A stretch of 64,000 nucleotides of DNA, from the NCBI RefSeq assembly GCF_010731795.1, contig NZ_AP022591.1, forward strand, positions 3,906,001 to 3,970,000, in the 5' to 3' direction. This stretch comes from Mycolicibacterium celeriflavum (GTDB lineage Bacteria > Actinomycetota > Actinomycetes > Mycobacteriales > Mycobacteriaceae). The stretch's first letter is position 1, and the number at the start of each line of letters is the position of its first letter. A program made the position numbers and the translations under genes. A model generated the notes under the pieces. That model did not search any database, had not been told where the DNA came from, and saw nothing but the letters and a program-made list of their open reading frames with translations. Of the stretch, positions 19,980 to 27,209 are shown piece by piece.

Positions 19980-21218
19980 TCAGTAGCCAGTGTCGAAGTT
20001 GATGGGCAGGGTGGTCGGGCCGCTCATCCCGGTGAGCGGCTTCCAGGGGGCGGGGCCGGTGCAACGGGGGTTCGGCATTCGTCGGGTGATGACAGTTAAG
20101 GCTTCGGCGAGTTCGAGTCTTGCGAGGTGGGTACCGAGGCAGTAGTGCACGCCGCCGCCGAAAGTCTGCATGGCTGCTGGGCCGTCGCGGGTGATGTCGA
20201 AGCGGTCGGGATCGGGATAGACACCGGGGTCGCGGTTGGCGGCGGCCATATTCGCCATGACGAGGGTGCCGGCCGGGATGACGACACCGCCGAGCGCGAC
20301 GTCCTCGGTGGCTTTGCGCATGGTCATGCAGACGACCGGAGAATGGCGCATGGCTTCCTCGATCGCCTGCGGTGCGAGCCCGGGATGTTGAGCCAACAAT
20401 GCCCATTGGTCGGGATGGTCACAGAGGACCTGCACCGTGGCGGCGAGTTGATTGCGGGTGGTGTCGGTGCCGGCGGCCAGCAGGGTTGATGCGAGCGTGA
20501 TCAGCTCGGCGTGGGTGAGTCGGTCACCGTCGTCTTCGGCGCGGATCAGTGCGGAGATCAGGTCGTCGGTGGGGGTGTGGCGCCGCTGGGCGACCATGTC
20601 GTCGATGTAGGCGTCGAGTTGTTCCCAGGCTCGCAGGATGACGGGCGCGTCGTTGGCGACGTTCCAGCTGAAGATCTTGAAGATGTCGTCGGTCCAGCGC
20701 GAGAACAGTTGCCAGTCCTCCGGGGGTGCGCCCAGCAGCGCGCAGATGATCGGAATCGGGTATTGCTGGGCGATGTCGGTGACGACGTCGCAGCGCCCGG
20801 CGGTGGTCAAAGGTTCGATCAGCTCGGTGATGACCTCGACGATGGTGGTGCCGAGCCGCCCGACCGCGCGGGGTGTGAAGGCCTTGGACACGAGGCGGCG
20901 CAGCCGGTGGTGCTCGGCGCCGTCGAGGCTCAAGATGCCGGTGATTGTCTTGTCCCACAGCGGACCGGAGGTAATGCCTTGTGCCTCCAGACCGAGCCCT
21001 TGGGGCATGGCGAAGCGGGAATCGCGCAGGACGGTGCGGACCAAGTCGTAGGTCAGCAATTCGGGTCCGTGTGGTCCCAGCGCGATCGGCGCCTGCTGCC
21101 GTGCCTGCCGAATCCGCCGGTGCGCGTCCTCGGGTTTCGGGGTGTCGTCATAGGTCAGGGACGGCAACTCGGCGTCGAAGACGCTGGGGAAAGTTGAGCG
21201 GGTGGTGTCGATGGTCAT
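19980..21218 (-). CDS. Cytochrome P450, element cargo
   Basis: A 412-residue bacterial class I P450 with heme loop FGGGVHYCLGTHLAR (thiolate Cys360), I-helix LAAGTDTTRNQLA, K-helix ExxR as EEAMR and conserved HHRLRRLVSKAFTPRAVGRL. It resembles the CYP families of mycobacteria but is not an orthologue of CYP125 or CYP142, which occur elsewhere in the window; substrate unknown. No ferredoxin or reductase gene accompanies it inside the element, so it would depend on host redox partners. It diverges from the large regulator across a 135-base promoter region with tandem palindromes. Confidence 0.9.
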   Translation of the reverse strand: MTIDTTRSTFPSVFDAELPSLTYDDTPKPEDAHRRIRQARQQAPIALGPHGPELLTYDLVRTVLRDSRFAMPQGLGLEAQGITSGPLWDKTITGILSLDGAEHHRLRRLVSKAFTPRAVGRLGTTIVEVITELIEPLTTAGRCDVVTDIAQQYPIPIICALLGAPPEDWQLFSRWTDDIFKIFSWNVANDAPVILRAWEQLDAYIDDMVAQRRHTPTDDLISALIRAEDDGDRLTHAELITLASTLLAAGTDTTRNQLAATVQVLCDHPDQWALLAQHPGLAPQAIEEAMRHSPVVCMTMRKATEDVALGGVVIPAGTLVMANMAAANRDPGVYPDPDRFDITRDGPAAMQTFGGGVHYCLGTHLARLELAEALTVITRRMPNPRCTGPAPWKPLTGMSGPTTLPINFDTGY

Positions 21219-21286
21219 GGTGGCCTCTCGGGTCGGAATGAGTCGACTATCCGATGTCGCCGGCGCTAGACCATCGGTCAGATCGC

Positions 21287-21320
21287 GTAGATACGCGGGG
21301 CCGGGGTCGTAGATACGCGG
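21287..21320. promoter_or_regulatory. Tandem palindromic repeats in the P450/regulator divergent promoter
   Basis: GTAGATACGCGG occurs at 21287-21298 and again at 21309-21320, 22 bases apart (two helical turns). Each copy sits in a palindromic core CGTA-GA-TACG (the first extends to GCGTA/TACGC). This is typical operator geometry. The most likely ligand is the LuxR-type HTH of the adjacent regulator, which is inference. Confidence 0.6.
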
Positions 21321-21353
21321 ATCCGCCGATGTATTGCGGCTCGCGCCCGCCGC

Positions 21354-24300
21354 ATGCTGGCTAGCATGAGCGAGATTGATCCACAGGCGGATCCGCCACC
21401 GTTGAACTGGAGCGACCTGGGCATGAGCGGGCTACTTCCGACCGGAACGGTGACGCTGCTTCTCGCCGACGTCGAAGGCTCGACGCGGTTGTGGGAGACC
21501 CAGCCCGAGGAGATGCGCGTGGCGATCGCGATGCTCGATCGGACGCTAGCCGACCTCACTTCCATGCATAACGGTGTGCGGCCGGTCGAACAGGGCGAGG
21601 GCGACAGCTTCGTGTTGGCGTTCGCCCGTGCCAGCGATGCGGTGGCATGTGCGTTGGCGTTGCAGCGGGCGCCGTTGGCGCCGATCCGGATGCGGATCGG
21701 CGTCAACACGGGCGAGATTCAGTTGCGCGACGAGGGCAACTACATCGGCCCGACCATCAATCGCACCGCGCGGCTGCGCGACTTGGCCCATGGTGGGCAG
21801 ACGGTGTTGTCGGGTGCGACGGAGTCGATGGTGCTCGACCATCTCCCGGTCGATGCGTGGCTCACCGACCTTGGCACGCACACGTTACGAGACCTGCCGC
21901 GCCCGGAACGGGTTGTGCAACTGTGTCATCCGGACATTCCCAATGAGTTCCCGCCGCTGCGGGTAGCGAAAGCAGCTGTGGTGCAGCGCTTTCCGGCCCA
22001 ACTCACGAGCTTCGTCGGACGTGCGGCGCAGATCGACGAGGCGCGCAGCGTCCTTGGCGACAACCGGCTGGTGACCCTCAACGGTGCGGGCGGCGCGGGA
22101 AAGACGCGTTTGGCCATCCAGATCGCGGGTGTGATCGCGAGCGAGTTCGCCGACGGTGCGTGGTACGTCGACTTGGCGCCGATCACCAACCCGGACGTGG
22201 TCGTGGTCGCGGTGGCCCGCGGCCTGGGCCTGCCCGATCAGCCGAACCGCTCGACGATGGACACGATCGTCCGATTCGTCGGCGAGCATCAGATGCTCGT
22301 CGTGTTGGACAACTGCGAACACCTGTTGGACGTGACCGCCGAGCTCGCCGTCGACCTACTGAAGGTCTGTCCGGCCCTGACCTTGCTCACCACCAGCCGC
22401 GAGCCCATAGGTGTCGCGGGCGAGGTCACCCTGCGGGTGCCATCGCTGGCGATCGCCGACGAGGCGGTCCACTTGTTCGCCGACCGTGCCCGGCTGGTCC
22501 GCGCGGAATTCCATCTCACCGATGACAACGTGGCATCGGTGACCGAGATCTGCCGGCGGCTCGACGGCATGCCGCTCGCGATCGAGCTCGCCGCGGCGCG
22601 GGTGCGCGCGCTGTCGTTGCAGGAGATCGTCGACAGCCTGCACGATCGATTCCGGTTGTTGACCGGAGGATCGCGGACCACGGTGCGTCGGCAGCAGACG
22701 CTGCGGGCGTCGGTGGACTGGTCGCACGCGCTGCTGACCGAACCCGAGCGCGTGGTGTTCCGGCAACTCGCGGTGTTCCTCGGCGGGTTCGATCTCGAAG
22801 CTGCCCGGGCGATCTCCGGTGACGGCGATGTGGAGCGCTACCAGGTGCTCGACCTGCTCACCTTGCTGGTCGACAAATCGCTCGTGGTGGCCGAGGAGAG
22901 TGGCGGCCGCACACGATACCGCTTGCTGGAGACGGTTCGGCAGTACGCACAGGAGAAGCTGGCCGAGTCGGCCCAGGCGGACGCCGTTCGCGCGCTGCAC
23001 CGCGACCACTATCTCGGGCTGGCCATCGGGGTCGACGCCCCGGGCGACGAAGGGCATGAGGCACGCCTGGAGCAGGCCGAAATCGAGTTCGACAACATCC
23101 GTGCGGCTTTCGCGTGGAGCCGCGAGTGCGGTGATACCGAACTCGCTTTGCAGCTCGCCTGCTCGCTATTCCCGTTGTGGCTCGCGCGGGGTCGCAACGG
23201 CGAGGGGTGCGCCTGGCTGGACACCACACTGAACGACCGAACGGCGGACGAACGGAAGATTGCGCCCGCCGTATACGCTCGTGCGCTCGCAGACAGGGTC
23301 GCACTCGACGCGTGGTCCGGCCTCCCGGCAAGCCTCGATCGGGCTGAGGAAGCGCTGGGGATCGCGCGGGACGTCGGGGACCGTGCCCTGCTGGCCCGGG
23401 CACTGACCGCGCGTGGCATGGCTGTCGGTTACGACGACGAACTTTCCGAGCCATACTTCGCCGAGGCGGTCGAGCTGGCCCGCGAGATCGACGACAGCTG
23501 GCGGCTCATTCACCTTCTCGGGTGGCGCGCATATGCGGCCATCATGGCGGGAGATCCGATCGCGGCGCGCACGGCCGCAGATGAGGGTCGACGTGTCGCC
23601 GCCGCGTCTGGCAACCACTTCGGCTCGCGCACCAGTCGCAGCTGGTTGGGGTGGGCAGACGTGATGAGCGCCAACCTCGCGGATGCCACTGCGCGATTCG
23701 ACGAGGTATTCGCCGAGGTTGAAGCAGTGAACGATCTGGTTTGGCGGTTCACCAGCCTGTTCGGCCAGACTTATGTATTCGCCAATGGTGGAGACGTAGG
23801 GCATGCCCGCGCCGCGGCCGAAGCCGCCCTCGAGGCCGCCAAGGAGCTCACCGGGTTCTACCCCGGCTTTGCCTACGGAGGATTGGGACTCGTGCACCTT
23901 GCCGCCGGAGACCTCGACGCCTGCGCGGAGGCATCCGAGACCGCGTCGAATCTGTTGAGCATCCAACCCAATGCCGCGGGAACCGTCCTGTACCTACGCG
24001 CTGAGACGGCGCTGGCCCGCGGCGATCTGACGGCCGCGCGCCGCTTCGCCGATGAAGCGATATCAATGACGAAAGGCTGGTATCTCGCGTCAGCGCTCAG
24101 GACCCGGGCCCGGGTTGCGCTGGCACAGGGCGAGTCGGAACAGGCTGAACGCGACGCCTACGCCGCCCTTGCCTGTGCGGCAGATCTGCGGGCGTACCTG
24201 GGCGTCGCAGACACACTGGAGTGCTTGGCCCGTTTGGCAGGAGAAGCCGAGAGTCAACACGAGGCGGTACGACTGCTCGGCGCGGCGAACGCGATGCGCG

Positions 24301-24677
24301 AACGTGGTCGGTTGCTCCGGTTCAAGGCCTACGATGCCGACTTCGAGAACACGGCGGTGGCGCTTCGAGATGTCCTGGGGCAGGACGACTTCGAGGTGTG
24401 TTGGGCCGAGGGTGCCGCTTTGTCCACCGAGGAGGCGATTGCCTACGCTCAGCGTGGTCGTGGTGAACGCAAGCGGCCGAGCAGTGGTTGGGCGTCTTTG
24501 ACGCCGACTGAACTCGACGTCGTACGGCTGGTCGGCGAGGGGCTTGCCAACAAGGACGTCGCCACAAGGCTTTTCGTGTCACCGCGGACGGTGCAGACGC
24601 ATCTGACGCACGTCTACACCAAGCTGGGCTTGACGTCGCGGGTGCAGTTGGCGCAAGAGGCGGCCCGACATACCTGA
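21354..24677 (+). CDS. Large signal-integrating regulator: nucleotidyl cyclase - NB-ARC ATPase - TPR - LuxR HTH
   Basis: A 1107-residue protein. Residues about 28-190 form a class III nucleotidyl cyclase domain (GTVTLLLADVEGSTRLWE; MRIGVNTGEI). Next is an NB-ARC-type ATPase with Walker A GGAGKTRLAIQ (about 244-254) and Walker B MLVVLDNCEHLLD. Helical TPR-like repeats occupy about 550-1000. The C-terminal LuxR helix-turn-helix (about 1048-1103) holds LTPTELDVVRLVGEGLANKD and VSPRTVQTHLTHVY. Mycobacterial relatives exist but ligands are mostly unknown. It probably controls the divergent P450 and itself. ATG 21366 is an alternative start. Confidence 0.9.
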   Translation: MLASMSEIDPQADPPPLNWSDLGMSGLLPTGTVTLLLADVEGSTRLWETQPEEMRVAIAMLDRTLADLTSMHNGVRPVEQGEGDSFVLAFARASDAVACALALQRAPLAPIRMRIGVNTGEIQLRDEGNYIGPTINRTARLRDLAHGGQTVLSGATESMVLDHLPVDAWLTDLGTHTLRDLPRPERVVQLCHPDIPNEFPPLRVAKAAVVQRFPAQLTSFVGRAAQIDEARSVLGDNRLVTLNGAGGAGKTRLAIQIAGVIASEFADGAWYVDLAPITNPDVVVVAVARGLGLPDQPNRSTMDTIVRFVGEHQMLVVLDNCEHLLDVTAELAVDLLKVCPALTLLTTSREPIGVAGEVTLRVPSLAIADEAVHLFADRARLVRAEFHLTDDNVASVTEICRRLDGMPLAIELAAARVRALSLQEIVDSLHDRFRLLTGGSRTTVRRQQTLRASVDWSHALLTEPERVVFRQLAVFLGGFDLEAARAISGDGDVERYQVLDLLTLLVDKSLVVAEESGGRTRYRLLETVRQYAQEKLAESAQADAVRALHRDHYLGLAIGVDAPGDEGHEARLEQAEIEFDNIRAAFAWSRECGDTELALQLACSLFPLWLARGRNGEGCAWLDTTLNDRTADERKIAPAVYARALADRVALDAWSGLPASLDRAEEALGIARDVGDRALLARALTARGMAVGYDDELSEPYFAEAVELAREIDDSWRLIHLLGWRAYAAIMAGDPIAARTAADEGRRVAAASGNHFGSRTSRSWLGWADVMSANLADATARFDEVFAEVEAVNDLVWRFTSLFGQTYVFANGGDVGHARAAAEAALEAAKELTGFYPGFAYGGLGLVHLAAGDLDACAEASETASNLLSIQPNAAGTVLYLRAETALARGDLTAARRFADEAISMTKGWYLASALRTRARVALAQGESEQAERDAYAALACAADLRAYLGVADTLECLARLAGEAESQHEAVRLLGAANAMRERGRLLRFKAYDADFENTAVALRDVLGQDDFEVCWAEGAALSTEEAIAYAQRGRGERKRPSSGWASLTPTELDVVRLVGEGLANKDVATRLFVSPRTVQTHLTHVYTKLGLTSRVQLAQEAARHT

Positions 24678-25049
24678 ACATGCGCGCATTCGCCTACAGA
24701 GCTAGGAAATGCAGCGCCGCCGTGAGACAAACCAACTCGGCATCACCGTGAGACGGCATCGAAAGCGCACGTCAAGGGTGTCCCAGATGTCACCGACGAT
24801 GAGAACCGGCCCCAGTTGTCGGGGATCCGGACCAGCATCCCCCGAGCACGTCGTGGTGAGTGCCGCATCGTCAGGGATCTAAATGGGCTGTCGGTGAATC
24901 AGCTTGGGTTCGACCTTGATCTGCTGGACCTGGGTCATTGAAGCGGGGTCGCGCCGCGCCGAGGGTCCCCTCGACCGAGCTGGACTCTCCGGGCGGTAGC
25001 CCACTCCAATCGAGACATTTTCGACACCTGTCGGTTGGGCGAGTGAACG
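24678..25049. other. Non-coding right end of the element
   Basis: 372 bases between the regulator stop and the right junction. Short open frames here have neither a ribosome site nor recognisable protein content. The last 30 bases hold the end-proximal inverted repeat. I see no gene or clear terminator in the rest. Confidence 0.55.
25022..25033. repeat. Right-end recombinase-site-like inverted repeat of the element
   Basis: CGACACCTGTCG has arms CGACA/TGTCG around a 2-base centre, 16 bases inside the right junction, preceded by TT. On the minus strand it reads CGACAGGTGTCGAA, the inverted counterpart of the left-end CGACAGGCGTGTCGAA. Confidence 0.7.
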
Positions 25050-25235
25050 CCGGGGCCGTGGCGGCGCAACGCGACTCCGGACAGGATCAGCGGAATTCTG
25101 TTCTGCGGCCTGCAGACCGGTCAACCGACCGTCGTCTGGACCGACGAGGCCAAGATGACGGTCAGCGCCGTCCGAGCGGGGCCTGGCGGCCCGACCTTCC
25201 CACAGCTGTACGCGTGGTGGTCATCGCACTCGTGA
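25050..25235 (+). pseudogene. 3' part of the interrupted membrane-protein gene
   Basis: Reads in frame from CCG at 25050 as PGPWRRNATPDRISGILFCG, then on through VVWTDEAKMTVSAV to the terminal FPQLYAWWSSHS and TGA (25233-25235), the C-terminal half of the same extracellular domain whose N-terminal half ends at 13950. It has no start codon or ribosome site of its own, so it is a remnant. A third cysteine of the domain (LFCG) lies here. Confidence 0.85.
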
Positions 25236-25271
25236 CGACGCTGACCGGTTGACGTACTACCTGATGGTCCG

Positions 25272-26135
25272 TCAGGGAGTAGGCGCCGGGATGTACGTGT
25301 TTGGAGTCTGCACCTGGTCACCGGCGGGCAGCGGCGTGCCATGGCTTCCCGCAGGCTGCGGCACGCCCTCGGTGCCCGCCGGAGCGGGAGCAGCCTCGGC
25401 GGGCTGGACGGGCGTGCCATGCGGGGTCGCAGCGCCTTCGGGTGCGATCGGGGTGCCCTCGCTGCCCTCCGGAACCGGGGTGCCCTGACTGCCCTCGGGC
25501 ACCTCGGCGCCCGAAGCGGCGGGAGCGGCGGTCGTGCCCTCGGGAGCCTGCGCGGCAGGCGCCTCAGCCTCGGCAGGTGCTGCCGTCGCCGGCTCGCTTT
25601 CCGCGTCGTAGGAGGTCGACGGCGATGAACTGCTCGAATCGGAGGCGGGCGGCTCGGTCCACACCAGCCGGTCCTGGCCGCCGGCGTTGTACACGACGCT
25701 GTCGGGAGCGGCACCGGTGACGTCGAAGTAGACCTTGCCCGACGTCTGCTGCCCCGGGGCGAGCGTCGACGGGTTCACGCCCTGCGGCGTGGCGACGCCG
25801 AACAGCGCGCGGTAGGTCTGACCGTCGGCGGCCCTCGCGTTGAGATTCGACACGATCGGCGTCGCGGACCCCTGGATCGCCTGATCGGTTGCGGTGGCTT
25901 CCCACAGCTTTCCGGTCACCGGATACGGGATCGCGTCGCTGCTCGGCTTCAGGTCGGTGATGGTCCAGCCCTGGATGACTGCGCCGTCGACCAGCTTGCC
26001 CTGGCTTCCGAGCGTCTGGGTCTGGACGGTGGTTCCGCTCTGGTTGGCTTCGGCTTCTGCGGAGGCCAGCGGCGCCCCGATGAAGCCGGCGGTCGCGGCT
26101 GCTGCCAACACGCTGGTGATCTTCGTGATCTTCAT
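25272..26135 (-). CDS. Secreted DUF1942 (MPT63-like) protein with Pro/Glu/Gly-rich tail
   Basis: A 287-residue exported protein. The signal peptide is about residues 1-26 (MKITKITSVLAAAATAGFIG, cleavage after ASA). The DUF1942/MPT63 immunoglobulin-like beta-sandwich follows at about 30-165, including GQQTSGKVYFDVTGAAPDSV. The last 120 residues are a low-complexity tail with repeated PEGS-x-GTP units. MPT63-family proteins are secreted and antigenic; their function is unknown. The gene is monocistronic, flanked by the element junction and hsd4B. Confidence 0.85.
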   Translation of the reverse strand: MKITKITSVLAAAATAGFIGAPLASAEAEANQSGTTVQTQTLGSQGKLVDGAVIQGWTITDLKPSSDAIPYPVTGKLWEATATDQAIQGSATPIVSNLNARAADGQTYRALFGVATPQGVNPSTLAPGQQTSGKVYFDVTGAAPDSVVYNAGGQDRLVWTEPPASDSSSSSPSTSYDAESEPATAAPAEAEAPAAQAPEGTTAAPAASGAEVPEGSQGTPVPEGSEGTPIAPEGAATPHGTPVQPAEAAPAPAGTEGVPQPAGSHGTPLPAGDQVQTPNTYIPAPTP

Positions 26136-26348
26136 GATGTGCTCCTGACTCGTCCGACAATTGGGATGGTCACGGAACGAAACTATCAGGTCACTCGGCG
26201 ATTGTGGATTCCGGATCGACTGACGCCGTTGACATTAGGGCGCAGCGAGTCATGATGCGGCAACGACCTTTTCGGGCGTGCGACGCGGTTGGCGTTGTGT
26301 TTCAGATGGTTTCGTCGGCCAGGGCAAACCCGGCAGTGGATGCGCGAA

Positions 26349-27209
26349 TCATGCGGGAGTCAACTCGACGCCGGCGAGCGCCACCGCGTCGTCACGCTCG
26401 GGTGCGGTCACCGTCGCGACGAACCCGTCGCCGTTCTTCCAGACGCTGGCCTTGAGCGTCTCGCCCGGGAACACCACACCGGCGAACCGGGCGCCATAAC
26501 TTGCGACCCTGGCGGTGTCTCCGTCGAGCAAGGCGTCCACCATCGCCTTGCACGTCATGCCGTAAGTGCACAAGCCGTGCAGGATCGGCCGCGGGAAGCC
26601 GGCGGCTGCTGCGAAGTCGGGGTCCGAGTGCAGCGGGTTGCGGTCGCCGCACATCCGGTAGAGCAGCGCCTGTTGCGGTGACACCGGGATCGAGAGTTCG
26701 AAGTCGGGCGCACGCGGCGGCGGCTCCGAAGACCCAGACGGTCCACGCTCGCCGCCGAAGCCACCCTCACCGCGGGCGAAGATCGAGCGCTTTTGGGTCC
26801 ACAACGGCGTGCCGTCGGGCGCGGTCACCGTGGTCTCCGACCAGATCACCGCCGCCTTGCCCTTGTCCCAGATGTCGGTGAAGCGCGTGACTGCGATACC
26901 GGTGCCGGCCGGTGGGATCGGCCCCGGCACTGACACCGCCTCGCTGGCGTGCAGGACCTTCGAGAGCTCGATGTCGATGCCGGGAAACTTAACCGTCGGC
27001 GGATCGGTCATGTGGAAGCTCTGCGCGACGTTGCCGAATGTCGGCAGTACCTGCGGGGTTTCGTCGGTCAGATAGCGAAGCTCACGCTTGTCCATCGGAT
27101 CGGCGCCGGCCCCTAGCCCGAGGTGGTAGAGCTGGATGTCGCTGCTCGTCCATGAGAACTCGGCGGCGGGAAGCTCCGCGCCGAGCGCCTCGTCGAGATT
27201 GATGGGCAT
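26349..27209 (-). CDS. hsd4B: MaoC-type (R)-specific enoyl-CoA hydratase, Rv3538/Hsd4B-like
   Basis: A 286-residue protein of the peroxisomal MFE-2 hydratase type, with an N-terminal inactive hot-dog half and a C-terminal half carrying the hydratase motif YRMCGDRNPLHSDPDFAAAAGF (Asp/His dyad; about residues 184-205) and PILHGLCTYG. It corresponds to Rv3538, a side-chain beta-oxidation hydratase. The start ATG overlaps the kstD stop by one base (TGATG), so it is co-transcribed with kstD from the KstR promoter at 28893. Confidence 0.88.
   Translation of the reverse strand: MPINLDEALGAELPAAEFSWTSSDIQLYHLGLGAGADPMDKRELRYLTDETPQVLPTFGNVAQSFHMTDPPTVKFPGIDIELSKVLHASEAVSVPGPIPPAGTGIAVTRFTDIWDKGKAAVIWSETTVTAPDGTPLWTQKRSIFARGEGGFGGERGPSGSSEPPPRAPDFELSIPVSPQQALLYRMCGDRNPLHSDPDFAAAAGFPRPILHGLCTYGMTCKAMVDALLDGDTARVASYGARFAGVVFPGETLKASVWKNGDGFVATVTAPERDDAVALAGVELTPA

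Larger units (their letters stand above)
13948..25049 (+). mobile_element. 11.1-kb integrated element with recombinase trio, DUF6262 gene, P450 and LuxR-type cargo
   Basis: The element splits the membrane-protein gene. Chromosomal reading stops after TCACCGG (13945-13951) and resumes at CCGGGG (25050-25055), so CCGG is shared by the two junctions and the exchange lies within it. The length is 11,102 bases. It carries three overlapping tyrosine-recombinase genes, a DUF6262 gene, a P450 and a large regulator. Each end has a CGACA...TGTCG inverted repeat. The gene set resembles Tn554-type and recombinase-trio elements, which transpose site-specifically. The cargo is inferred to belong to the element because it lies between the borders. 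Confidence 0.85.

Noticed and set aside
24879-25124. An 81-residue leftward open frame in the element's right end
   Set aside because: No ribosome site or recognisable domain, and it crosses the element junction into the gene remnant.
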